DNA from: JASFBA01 sp036172265
GTDB taxonomy: Bacteria > Chloroflexota > Chloroflexia > DTKN01
Assembly (NCBI GenBank): GCA_036172265.1
Contig: JASFBA010000103.1
Span: forward strand, 33,141 to 97,140
DNA length: 64,000 nt
Reading direction: 5' to 3'
Made by a program: the position numbers and the translations under genes. Positions 16,543 to 24,573 of the stretch are shown piece by piece. The notes beneath the pieces were generated by a model, which worked only from the letters and a program-made list of their open reading frames with translations, did no database searches and had not been told where the DNA came from. The number at the start of each line of letters is the position of its first letter. Positions within the stretch are counted from its first letter, which is position 1.

Positions 16543-18153
16543 CCCTTTCGAGGTCGGAAGACGGGCTTCAAACTCCGTTCCCTATTTCCCCACTCCCGCC
16601 TCCCCACCCGTCCATGGCGATGGCCCGGCGCAGACGACATCGTCGTCCTCCTTCTACTCTTTCCTCTGACCCTTCTGCTCCTGGTCGAAGTCGTGATGTC
16701 TCTGGCCTGGCACCTGGGCCACGATACTTCCCTGCTCCACTATGTTGCGTTCCTGATCGACCGCTACCACTATGTCCCGTACCGGGATGTCTGGGAGACA
16801 AGCATGCCCGGCACCTTCCTGTTTCACCTGGCGATAGGAAAAACGCTGGGGTACGGCGACCTGGCCTTCCGGGTGGTGGACGTCGTATGGCTGGGGGTGC
16901 TTCTGGCTGTGACCTGGGGCATCCTGGCCCGTTTCGGCCGGCAGGTGGCCTGGGCCGGCAGTGTTTTCTTTGCTCTGGCCTACTTCCAGTACGGCCCGGG
17001 CCAGAGTTTGCAACGGGACTATGTCGGCGTGCTGCCGATTGCCGCCGCCCTCCTCCTCCAAACGGCCAATCGCCCGAATTCCTGGTTTCGGGCAATTGGC
17101 TGCGGCCTCCTCTTCGGCCTGGCGGCCACCATAAAGCCTCACCTGGCCTTGGGCCTCCCCCTGGTGCTTGCGTTTCAATGGGCGGAAAATCGAGGGGAGG
17201 TGCAACGGCGCCAAAGACTTCGCCAATTGGGGTATCTCTTCGCCTCTCTGGGGGGATGTGCGGCTCCCTTCCTGGGCTGTCTGCTCTGGCTCCGGGAGGG
17301 CTGGTCTGCCTTCTGGGAGATGGCCTCTTCCTTCCTGCCCCTCTTGCAACTGACCTCTGACTTCCAAGTTCTTGCCCCGGATGCCCGCCTTATATATTCC
17401 CTTTCCTCCTACCTGTGGCTAGGAGGCCACGCTCTCTGGCTCATCCCGGCCGGCCTGGGAGCCTTTCAGGGGCTCTTTGCCGCCAACCTTCCATCCGAAA
17501 AGAAGCGTGCCGTCGCCCTGCTTCTGGGCCTGACCTTCCTGTACAGCCTCTATCCCGTGATCTCCGGCCAGTTCTGGCCCTACCACTGGTTCCCTTTCCT
17601 TTACTTCCTCTTCCTCCTGGCCTCGCTCGCCCTGCTTCGATGGCCGGAGCGTCGTCTGGTCTGGGTGCGTGCGTTCTCCATCGGCGCGCTGGCCGTGATC
17701 GCCGTATCTACCTTCCGTTTCCTCCCAGAAGACCTGCATCGCCAGTTCCAGGGACAACCGCCCCCCCTACCCCGAGGCGGCCGCGTGGACGAGATAGCCC
17801 GCTTTCTACGGGAAAACCTGCATCCCGGCGATGAGGTACAGCCGCTGGACTGGACGTGGGGGGCGGTGCATGCAATGCTCATCGCCGAGGCCAAGGTGGC
17901 CACCCCCTTTATCTATGACTATATGTTCTATCTCCATGTCTCCCATCCCTATATCCAGAACCTGCGCCGGCGTTTTATCGAACAACTCCAACAAGCCTGC
18001 CCCCGTTTCATCATCGAGGTCACTTCCCCCAACAAGCCCTGGGTATCCGGCCTGGACACCACCCGGGAGTTCAAAGAATTGGAGGAATTTATCGCCGCCG
18101 GCTATGTCAAGGCGGTCGAGGGCAACGGCTATGTGATTTACGAACGGAAGTAG
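16519..18153 (+). CDS. GT-C-type membrane glycosyltransferase-like protein
   Basis: Polytopic membrane protein of about 544 residues resembling lipid-linked sugar transferases of the GT39/ArnT/DUF2029 type. TM1 is near residue 40-62, followed by a periplasm-side loop with YRDVWETSMPGTF, where the acidic residue fits the family's catalytic position. About ten further hydrophobic segments lead to a soluble C-terminal domain (from ~residue 410). The donor would be a polyprenyl-phosphate sugar (family inference). The GTG start at 16519 (GGAGAG upstream) and the earlier GTG at 16507 both lie inside the palindromic element 16377-16542, and no good start exists downstream before TM1. The start is therefore uncertain. 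Confidence 0.75.
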   Translation: MLTNGEPSPFRGRKTGFKLRSLFPHSRLPTRPWRWPGADDIVVLLLLFPLTLLLLVEVVMSLAWHLGHDTSLLHYVAFLIDRYHYVPYRDVWETSMPGTFLFHLAIGKTLGYGDLAFRVVDVVWLGVLLAVTWGILARFGRQVAWAGSVFFALAYFQYGPGQSLQRDYVGVLPIAAALLLQTANRPNSWFRAIGCGLLFGLAATIKPHLALGLPLVLAFQWAENRGEVQRRQRLRQLGYLFASLGGCAAPFLGCLLWLREGWSAFWEMASSFLPLLQLTSDFQVLAPDARLIYSLSSYLWLGGHALWLIPAGLGAFQGLFAANLPSEKKRAVALLLGLTFLYSLYPVISGQFWPYHWFPFLYFLFLLASLALLRWPERRLVWVRAFSIGALAVIAVSTFRFLPEDLHRQFQGQPPPLPRGGRVDEIARFLRENLHPGDEVQPLDWTWGAVHAMLIAEAKVATPFIYDYMFYLHVSHPYIQNLRRRFIEQLQQACPRFIIEVTSPNKPWVSGLDTTREFKELEEFIAAGYVKAVEGNGYVIYERK

Positions 18154-18221
18154 GTCTTGAGAGGGGAAATTTGGGGAAAATCAGCGAAGTTGGTGATCGG
18201 TGATGGGTTAGGAGGCAGCAA

Positions 18222-19187
18222 ATGGGTGGATTGGACATCCTGATCTGGCTGCGCCAACACGCCATGCCCTGGCTGGACATGGTGATGGGCGGAATCACCT
18301 ATCTGGGCTCCAACTATTTTTACCTGGCCGCGATGGCCTTTTTCTACTGGTGCATAGACGTGGCCGGGACGATGCGCCTCTTTGTCCTGCTCCTTTCTTC
18401 GGTCTATCTGCACGAGGCCCTCAAGGTGATTACGGCGGTGGAACGCCCCGTGGAGGCGCTGCGCTCCCTGCTGCCTCCATCCCAGCAGCCGCGCTTCACC
18501 GAGACGGCCGAGGGCTTTTCCTTCCCCAGCGGACATACCCAGGATGCCGTCGTCTTCTGGGGGTATCTGGCCATCGCCTTCCGTAAACGCTGGCTGACCT
18601 TCCTTGTGCCGCTGCTCGTGCTCCTCATGGCCTTTTCCCGGCTCTACCTGGGTCTGCACTGGCCGCTGGACATCCTGGGAGGGATGGCCCTGGGGCTGCT
18701 CATTTTGTGGTTCGGCTACGTCATCCTCCGCCTGCTGGCCGGAATGCCGGTGCAGGCCCGCTTCCCGGCGACGCTCGTCCTTGGCCTGTTGCCGCCGGCC
18801 TTCTATCTCCTGTTCCCCACCCACTATGTGGCCGTGGGCATGGGGGCACTCTGCGGGGCCGTCCTGGGGCACATCGTGGAACGCCGCTTCATCCGTTTCC
18901 GTATCCGCCTGCCGTTCTGGCAGCAGGTCCTCAAAGTGGCGATCGGGCTGGCCGGGGCCCTGCTGATCCTGATAGGACTGAGGAGGCTTCTGCCCGCCGT
19001 GCCGCCGGCCGAACGTTGGGTCGAGGGGGCCGTTCCTGCGGGAATGGCCGGCTTCTGGGACCTCCTCCTGGCCGAACTGCCCTCCTTCGGCCTCTACGCC
19101 CTGGTGGGGATGTGGTGCACCCTGCTGGCGCCGGCCATCTTTTGCTTCCTCTTTGGTCGGGAAGAGGAGGACGATGCCGCTGTATGA
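18222..19187 (+). CDS. PAP2-family membrane phosphatase
   Basis: Membrane acid phosphatase acting on lipid phosphates or polyprenyl pyrophosphate, 321 residues. The three PAP2 signature blocks are present: KVITAVERP, FPSGHTQ and SRLYLGLHWPLD, supplying the catalytic His residues. Roughly eight hydrophobic helices are seen, more than in the minimal six-helix fold. The ATG has TAGGAGG upstream. It overlaps the PHP-domain gene by 14 bases. Confidence 0.92.
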   Translation: MGGLDILIWLRQHAMPWLDMVMGGITYLGSNYFYLAAMAFFYWCIDVAGTMRLFVLLLSSVYLHEALKVITAVERPVEALRSLLPPSQQPRFTETAEGFSFPSGHTQDAVVFWGYLAIAFRKRWLTFLVPLLVLLMAFSRLYLGLHWPLDILGGMALGLLILWFGYVILRLLAGMPVQARFPATLVLGLLPPAFYLLFPTHYVAVGMGALCGAVLGHIVERRFIRFRIRLPFWQQVLKVAIGLAGALLILIGLRRLLPAVPPAERWVEGAVPAGMAGFWDLLLAELPSFGLYALVGMWCTLLAPAIFCFLFGREEEDDAAV

Positions 19188-20211
19188 ATATCCAGGGGCC
19201 TTTCATATTCACTCCATCTACTCGGATGGAAGCGGGACCATCCCGGAGATCGCCGCGGCCGCCCGCCAGGCCGGGCTGCGGTGGGTGGTCATCTCGGACC
19301 ACGACACCCTGGCCGGCCTGGAGGCGGGCGAGGCCGGCTGGTACGACGATGTGCTCGTCGTCATCGGCTATGAGATCACCCCGGAGCATAACCACTACCT
19401 GGTGCTGGGACTGGAAAAAGTCCTCCCGGCCGGCCTTCCGCCGGCGGAGTTTATCGCCGCCGTGCGGGCCCAGGGTGGCTGGGGCTTTGTCCTGCACCCT
19501 GACGAGCGCCTCGGTGCCTACTTCAAACCGGCCCTCCCCTGGGACGATTGGAACCTGCGCGGCTTTGACGGGATCGAAATCTGGAACGTTGTCTCCGAAT
19601 GGACCGAGGGGTTGACCGAACGCAACCGCCTCCTTCGCTACGCCTTCCCGATGCTGGCCGCTCACGGCCCCACCCGGCGGACGTTGGCCTGGTGGGACAA
19701 CCTCCTGGTCTCCGGCGAACACGTTTCCGCCGTAGGAGGGCTGGACGTGCACGCCACCCGTTACGCTTTCCTGGGGCGCTTTCCCGTGGAAATTTATCCC
19801 TACCGCCGGATGTTCGGCACCCTCACCAACTACCTGCTCCTGCGGGAAAAACTTTCTTCGGATGGACGCGAGGCCGCCCGGCAGGTTGGGAAAGGACTGG
19901 CCCGGGGCTTCTCCTTCCTTGCCGACCGCCGGCTGGGGGAAGCACAGGGCTTTCGTTTCCTGGCGGAGGGGGGAGGAAAGGCCGGGGTATCAGGAGAAGA
20001 AATATCCCTTGCCGGGGAAATTCACCTGACGGTTCGCTCTCCCCGATGGGGGGAAATCCGCCTCTTCCACAACGGCAGGCTCTTGGCTCGTCGTTGGGGA
20101 AGAAGGCTGCGGATTCAAATTGACAGCCCAGGTGTTTATCGGGCCGAAGTTCTCCGGTTCGGCCGGCCCTGGCTGTACAGCAACCCTATCTGGATAGGGG
20201 AGTCATGGTAG
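19174..20211 (+). CDS. PHP-domain metal-dependent hydrolase
   Basis: 345 residues. The first ~230 form a PHP (polymerase and histidinol phosphatase-like) fold with metal ligands in AFHIHSIYSDGSG, ISDHDTLAG, GYEITPEHN and the later LDVHATRY. Such stand-alone proteins hydrolyse phosphoesters; substrate is not identifiable. The remaining ~110 residues look like a beta-rich C-terminal domain. The ATG at 19174 has GAAGAGGAGG upstream. Coupled to the PAP2 phosphatase by a 14-base overlap. Confidence 0.88.
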   Translation: MPLYEYPGAFHIHSIYSDGSGTIPEIAAAARQAGLRWVVISDHDTLAGLEAGEAGWYDDVLVVIGYEITPEHNHYLVLGLEKVLPAGLPPAEFIAAVRAQGGWGFVLHPDERLGAYFKPALPWDDWNLRGFDGIEIWNVVSEWTEGLTERNRLLRYAFPMLAAHGPTRRTLAWWDNLLVSGEHVSAVGGLDVHATRYAFLGRFPVEIYPYRRMFGTLTNYLLLREKLSSDGREAARQVGKGLARGFSFLADRRLGEAQGFRFLAEGGGKAGVSGEEISLAGEIHLTVRSPRWGEIRLFHNGRLLARRWGRRLRIQIDSPGVYRAEVLRFGRPWLYSNPIWIGESW

Positions 20212-20241
20212 GCGTCCGGCATTGGGGGTCGCCGGACGCCT
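20210..20241. terminator. 11-bp perfect hairpin, probable terminator
   Basis: AGGCGTCCGGC and GCCGGACGCCT enclose a ten-base loop directly at the stop codon of the PHP gene and just past the end of the convergent small membrane-protein gene. No T tract follows, so bidirectional stopping by stem strength is inferred. Confidence 0.6.
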
Positions 20242-20249
20242 CCATGTAC

Positions 20250-20483
20250 CTACCTTTTCACGAGCAGCCGGGTGTAGATAAACCAGACGATCAGGCCGGC
20301 CACCAGGGCGATTGCGGCCGCGGCCAGCCCGTACAGGATGGCCGTCCTAATGCCCCATTTCCAAGTAAGGATCAGGGCGATAGCGAAAAGGACCGCGGCC
20401 AGAGTAACGAAGGCGTAAATGAGCAGCCGGCCCGGCACGCGTTCTTTTCCGGAGGCATACCACTCGAGTCGCTTCTTCTCCAT
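20250..20483 (-). CDS. small two-helix membrane protein
   Basis: A 77-residue protein of unknown function. A charged N-terminus (MEKKRLEWYASGKERVPG) precedes two membrane helices at about 20-41 and 47-70, ending in basic TRLLVKR. The ATG has AAAAGGAG upstream and the gene has its own consensus promoter at 20526-20554, so it is likely a real monocistronic gene. No conserved family is recognised. Confidence 0.75.
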   Translation of the reverse strand: MEKKRLEWYASGKERVPGRLLIYAFVTLAAVLFAIALILTWKWGIRTAILYGLAAAAIALVAGLIVWFIYTRLLVKR

Positions 20484-20525
20484 GGTTTTCTCCTTTTGTG
20501 ACTACTCCGGCTTGTCGTTAAATGT

Positions 20526-20554
20526 AGTATACCACGTCTGGGGAATGAAGTCAA
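20526..20554 (-). promoter_or_regulatory. sigma-70-type promoter of small membrane protein
   Basis: Minus-strand TTGACT (20554-20549), 17-base spacer, TATACT (20531-20526). Divergent from the ABC exporter promoter 33 bases away. Confidence 0.75.
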
Positions 20555-20586
20555 ATTTGGTTTGAAACGGATACAACAAGGTTGGT

Positions 20587-20615
20587 TTGACAAATATCTA
20601 AAAGGGATTTATTAT
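20587..20615 (+). promoter_or_regulatory. sigma-70-type promoter of ABC exporter
   Basis: TTGACA (20587-20592), 17-base spacer, TATTAT (20610-20615), 42 bases before the ATPase start codon. Confidence 0.8.
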
Positions 20616-20657
20616 TATCCCACTTTATCCGTAGTTTGCGGGTCAAAAGGAGGAAGC

Positions 20658-21587
20658 ATGATCCAGACCCAAGGGCTGACCCGGCGCTTCGACGGCCGGT
20701 CGGCGGTGGAAGACCTGAGCCTGGAGGTGCGCGAGGGCGAGGTCTTCGGCCTCTTGGGACCCAACGGGGCCGGCAAGACCACCACCGTGCGGATGCTCAC
20801 CGCTCTCCTGAGCCCTACCTCCGGAAGTGCCGTGGTGGCCGGTTTTCGGCTGGGGAAGCAGAATATGGAGATCCGCCGACGCGTCGGCCTCCTCACCGAG
20901 GCCCCCGGCCTCTACGAACGCCTGCCGGTGCAGTATAACCTGGAGGTCTTTGCCCGGCTGTACGAGGTTCCGGAGAAGGAAATCCCCGGCCGCGTGGAGC
21001 ATTACCTGCGTATGCTGGACCTTTGGGAGCGACGGCGCGACCCGGCCGGCACCCTCTCCAAGGGGATGAAACAGAAACTGGCCATCGCCCGCGCCCTCCT
21101 ACACGAGCCGCGGGTGCTCTTCCTGGACGAACCCACCGCCTCTCTCGACCCCGAGGCCTCCCGGATGGTGCGGGATTTTATCACCGACCTGCGCAAGGAG
21201 GGCCGCACCATCGTCCTCTGCACCCACAACCTGGACGAAGCCGACCGGCTTTGCGACCGCATCGCTGTGCTCAAGCAGCGCCTGATTCGCGTGGATACCC
21301 CCGAAAACCTGCGCCGTGCCCTCTACGGGCGGACTGTATGTGTGCAGTTGCGGGAGGTACGTCCTGAACACATCCAGGTGGTACGGGCATTGCCCTTTGT
21401 GCGAGAGGTAATGGAATGCGGACCGGAACTCCGGGTACGCCTGGAAGACCCTGAGGAAATGAACCCGTTCCTGGTGCGGGCGCTGGTGGAGGCCGGTGCC
21501 GAGGTGCAGTTCGTCCGCGAGGAAGAGCATACTCTGGAACAGGTTTACCTGGACCTGGTACGGGAGGGAAAGGAGGCCGGCCGATGA
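20658..21587 (+). CDS. ABC exporter ATPase
   Basis: Nucleotide-binding subunit of an ABC-2 type exporter, 309 residues. Walker A GPNGAGKTTT, signature LSKGMKQKLAIARAL, Walker B VLFLDEPTASLD and the switch His in CTHNLDEAD are all intact. The ~80-residue C-terminal extension is typical of drug/Na+ exporter ATPases. The ATG at 20658 has AAGGAGG upstream. It overlaps the permease gene by four bases (ATGA). Substrate is unknown. Confidence 0.94.
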   Translation: MIQTQGLTRRFDGRSAVEDLSLEVREGEVFGLLGPNGAGKTTTVRMLTALLSPTSGSAVVAGFRLGKQNMEIRRRVGLLTEAPGLYERLPVQYNLEVFARLYEVPEKEIPGRVEHYLRMLDLWERRRDPAGTLSKGMKQKLAIARALLHEPRVLFLDEPTASLDPEASRMVRDFITDLRKEGRTIVLCTHNLDEADRLCDRIAVLKQRLIRVDTPENLRRALYGRTVCVQLREVRPEHIQVVRALPFVREVMECGPELRVRLEDPEEMNPFLVRALVEAGAEVQFVREEEHTLEQVYLDLVREGKEAGR

Positions 21588-22381
21588 ACTGGGGAAAGGT
21601 TCGCACCGTGATCTTGAAGGAGTGGAGCGACGCCTTCCGGAACAAGATGGTCCTTTTCAGCGTGATCTTTATGCCGCTCCTCTTCGCCGTCCTTCCGCTC
21701 ATCATGCTCTATTTTATGGGGCAACCATCCCCAAACGAGGTCTCGGGGGAAGACCTCGGCCCCTTCCTCCCCTACCAGGCCTATTTTGGCCTCCAGAACC
21801 CTCTCCACGTAGTTATGGTCGGCATGGCCAGCATTTACACGGTTATCTTCCTGATGGCTCCGCTCATCTTGCCGATGATGATCGCCAGCGACAGCATCGT
21901 CAGCGAGAAGGTGCAGAAGAGCCTGGAGCCGCTCCTGGCCACGCCGATTCGGGTGAGCGAACTTCTCCTGGGGAAAGCGCTGGCGGCGATCGTCCCGGCC
22001 GTCCTGGCCACCTGGCTGGCCTATGGGTTGTACGGGGCTTTGGCCGCCCTCTTTCTTCCAGGCCCGGTCGTCGGGGTCATCTTGAGCCTGGACTGGCTGG
22101 TAGGCATCGGCCTCCTTTCGCCGCTGATGGGCCTTTTTTCGGTGAACATCGGCATCCTCATCTCCTCGCGGGTCAACGATACCCGCGCCGCCCAGCAGAT
22201 CGGCGGCTTTATCGCCCTGCCCCTGATGCTGGTCTTTGTCCCGATGTTTCTGGGGAAACTGGCTCTGACGGCGGAAGTCTTCCTCCTGGGGGCTCTCCTC
22301 TTCCTCTTCCTGGATGCCGGGGTGCTCTGGCTGGCCACGGCCATCTTCCGTCGGGAGACGATTCTCACTCGCTGGAAATGA
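21584..22381 (+). CDS. ABC-2 type permease
   Basis: Membrane partner of the preceding ATPase, 265 residues with about six hydrophobic helices. The N-terminal VILKEWSDAFRNK amphipathic segment and the SDSIVSEKVQKSLEPLLATP stretch are characteristic of NatB/YhaP-like ABC-2 permeases. The transported substrate cannot be inferred. Confidence 0.9.
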   Translation: MNWGKVRTVILKEWSDAFRNKMVLFSVIFMPLLFAVLPLIMLYFMGQPSPNEVSGEDLGPFLPYQAYFGLQNPLHVVMVGMASIYTVIFLMAPLILPMMIASDSIVSEKVQKSLEPLLATPIRVSELLLGKALAAIVPAVLATWLAYGLYGALAALFLPGPVVGVILSLDWLVGIGLLSPLMGLFSVNIGILISSRVNDTRAAQQIGGFIALPLMLVFVPMFLGKLALTAEVFLLGALLFLFLDAGVLWLATAIFRRETILTRWK

Positions 22382-22391
22382 CCCCGTGCTG

Positions 22392-22426
22392 GAAAAGGGC
22401 GGGGGTCGAAATCGCTTCGACCCCCG
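22392..22426 (-). terminator. terminator of the SRP RNA
   Basis: Minus-strand CGGGGGTCGAA, a five-base loop and TTCGACCCCCG form an 11-bp perfect stem followed by CCCTTTTCC, six bases after the end of the RNA. Confidence 0.75.
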
Positions 22427-22431
22427 CGGTT

Positions 22432-22702
22432 GGGCCGTGCACCCGCCTCCGACCGGTACCTTCCGGCTTACCCGAACCTGCCGACTCCGGCCAGGCTGCC
22501 CTGTGGCACCCGGAGAGGGCTGCTTACCGTTGCTTCCTTCCGGACCTGGCGGGGTTCGCAGTTCTCCGCCGCACAGGACCCGACCCTCAACGCCACATAG
22601 CCCGGGCAGTCCCACAAGGCCCGGCCTCGGTTGGGAATTCAACCCCGCTATAGCGGATTGCGGGTTACAGGGCACCGCTAGCTCCCCGTCTAGCACGGCC
22701 CG
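22432..22702 (-). ncRNA. ffs: signal recognition particle RNA, large type with Alu domain
   Basis: About 271 nt on the minus strand. The Ffh-binding helix is visible as AGGTCCGGAAGGAAGCA (forward positions near 22530-22550). The 5' Alu-type domain contains GGTGCCCTGTAACC and GCAATCCGCTATAGC, closely resembling the Bacillus subtilis scRNA rather than the short 4.5S form. GGGCCGTGC at the 5' end pairs with GCACGGCCC at the 3' end, closing the molecule. A consensus promoter and a strong terminator frame it. With Ffh it targets membrane proteins. End positions are set by the closing helix and promoter spacing and may be off by a few bases. Confidence 0.93.
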
Positions 22703-22707
22703 GGAAG

Positions 22708-22736
22708 ATATTACGATAGTTGGGGTACTTTGTCAA
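22708..22736 (-). promoter_or_regulatory. sigma-70-type promoter of the SRP RNA
   Basis: Minus-strand TTGACA (22736-22731), 17-base spacer, TAATAT (22713-22708). The predicted start coincides with the first base of the closing helix. Confidence 0.85.
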
Positions 22737-22752
22737 ATGACATTTGCCTCGC

Positions 22753-22781
22753 TTGCACGGCCAGACCGGATATAGTAGAAT
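22753..22781 (+). promoter_or_regulatory. sigma-70-type promoter of TPR protein gene
   Basis: TTGCAC (22753-22758), 17-base spacer, TAGAAT (22776-22781), divergent from the SRP RNA promoter. Confidence 0.7.
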
Positions 22782-22856
22782 GGAGATGGTCAGAGACGAC
22801 CCGATCCAACACCCGCAGATAGGCCGGTCAAAAAGGATACCGTCCAGGGGGAAACA

Positions 22857-24545
22857 ATGAGCGAAGAGATTGCCCTTGTCCTTCGGGAGGGCATCGCTGC
22901 CGCCAAGGCCGGAGATAAGGAGCGCGCCCGGCGCCTCTTGCTCGAGGTTACGGAGCGCGACGAGCGAAACGAGGAGGCCTGGCTCTGGCTCAGCGGGGTG
23001 GTGGACGACCCGGAGGAGGTGCGCATTTGTCTGGAAAACGTCCTGGCGATCAATCCGGCGAACGAGCGAGCCCGCCAGGGGCTGGCCTGGGTACAGAAGC
23101 GCCTGGCCCAACGCCCCTCCGCTCCGCCTCCGCCCCCACCCCCACCTCCTGTACCGTCTCCTCTACCCATCGAGGAGCGAGTTGCCGCCCCTCCCATTCC
23201 CCGTCCTGTTCCAGAGGAAGAAAGGCCGGCCGCGGGCCGGGTGCCCTGCCCGGCCTGCGGGGCGTTGAATTTCGATTTTGCCACCGAGTGCGTCCGGTGC
23301 GGCTTTCCCTTCGCCATCGTTTGTCCCTCCTGCAACGAACTCGTGCCTACGGAGACCGGCTTTTGCCCCCGCTGCGGCAAGGAACTCCCGCTGCCCCGGA
23401 AGATGCCCGCCGTGCGCGAACGGGAAGCCCAGGTGGAAGAGTCGTACCGCCAGGGCCTGGCCTGGATGGAGAAGAAAAGGTACCAGGAAGCCAAGGTGGC
23501 CTTCGAGGAGGCCCTGGCCCTGGACCCCAACCACGTGGAGGCTCGCTACAACCTGGGCTTGGCCTGCGCCCGCCTGGGATTACGCGACGAGGCCCGAAGG
23601 CACTGGGAAGAAGTCCAGCGGCGGCAGCCAGATTACCCGGACATCCAGAAGGACCTGGACTCGCTCCTTCCTCCCCGGGAGCGGCGTCGCCTGCTCAAAG
23701 AGCGGCGGAAGGCCGAGGCGCCGGTCCGAAAGAAAGGAGAACCAGCCCGGCCGGCCGGCCAAACCCTCCTGGCCGAGTTCGAGCGCAAGATGGAAGAAAA
23801 GCCTGTCCCGGAGGAGGAAACCGGGGGGGCGGAAGCCTTGATCTACGTCCTCCTGGTCGGGCTGGTGTTCGGAGTGGCCCTGGCCCTGGGCCGCCTTCCG
23901 CTAGGAGCCCTGGCCCCCGGCCTTCTTCCCGAACGCATCGTGGCCATTGCCAAGCAGAGCGGAGTTATCGCCGCCATCGTTGTGCTTTTTTGGATCCTGA
24001 GCGGGCTGCTTGCCCGTCTCATCAGCCGTATCTTCAAGGCTGGAGGAAAATTAGGTGGGTATATGGTCTGCGCCGCCCGCTTCCTGATGCCCTTTTTCCT
24101 CCTTATCCTGCCGATCGTGCTGAGCATCCCCCTCCTGGTGAACAGCCTGCCCGAAGTCATCCGGCCCTATCTGCAACAGCCCATCCCCCTCCCGCCACTG
24201 GGCCAACTTCCTCCCTTGCCCTGGCTGGTTTGCGGCGGCCTAGCCCTCTTCTGGGGCCTCTTCGCCTGGGTGCGCGGGATCGGGCGAGTGGGCCGAATGG
24301 CCCTCTGGAAAGGCTTTCTGGTGGGGATGGTGACGCTGATCCTGGCCGTGGCTTTGATCGGAGCATTCGCCTACGGAGGCTACACCAGACTCCAGAGCAC
24401 GGGTTACCTGGACATGCTCGGCTTTGCCCCCTGGGAAGAGACACCCACACCTACGCCGGCAACCACTCCCTCGCCGACACCACCGGTGACGCCCATTCCT
24501 AAACCCTCTCCCACATCGCCGGCGACGCCGTCCCCGAGACCCTGA
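22857..24545 (+). CDS. TPR and zinc-ribbon membrane protein
   Basis: 562 residues of unknown function with a clear modular build. Residues ~5-85 are TPR-like helices; ~88-108 is a proline run; ~125-180 holds two zinc ribbons (CPACG...CVRCG and CPSCN...CPRCG); ~190-265 another TPR pair (NHVEARYNLGLACARLG). There follow a charged linker, about five membrane helices (~325-510) and a Thr/Pro-rich tail with a run of TPTP/SPTP. A scaffold or membrane-organising role is inference. It has its own promoter and lies 28 bases upstream of the subtilase gene. Confidence 0.8.
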   Translation: MSEEIALVLREGIAAAKAGDKERARRLLLEVTERDERNEEAWLWLSGVVDDPEEVRICLENVLAINPANERARQGLAWVQKRLAQRPSAPPPPPPPPPVPSPLPIEERVAAPPIPRPVPEEERPAAGRVPCPACGALNFDFATECVRCGFPFAIVCPSCNELVPTETGFCPRCGKELPLPRKMPAVREREAQVEESYRQGLAWMEKKRYQEAKVAFEEALALDPNHVEARYNLGLACARLGLRDEARRHWEEVQRRQPDYPDIQKDLDSLLPPRERRRLLKERRKAEAPVRKKGEPARPAGQTLLAEFERKMEEKPVPEEETGGAEALIYVLLVGLVFGVALALGRLPLGALAPGLLPERIVAIAKQSGVIAAIVVLFWILSGLLARLISRIFKAGGKLGGYMVCAARFLMPFFLLILPIVLSIPLLVNSLPEVIRPYLQQPIPLPPLGQLPPLPWLVCGGLALFWGLFAWVRGIGRVGRMALWKGFLVGMVTLILAVALIGAFAYGGYTRLQSTGYLDMLGFAPWEETPTPTPATTPSPTPPVTPIPKPSPTSPATPSPRP

Positions 24546-24573
24546 GCGTCGAAATATTTCTCTAGAGGCTGCT

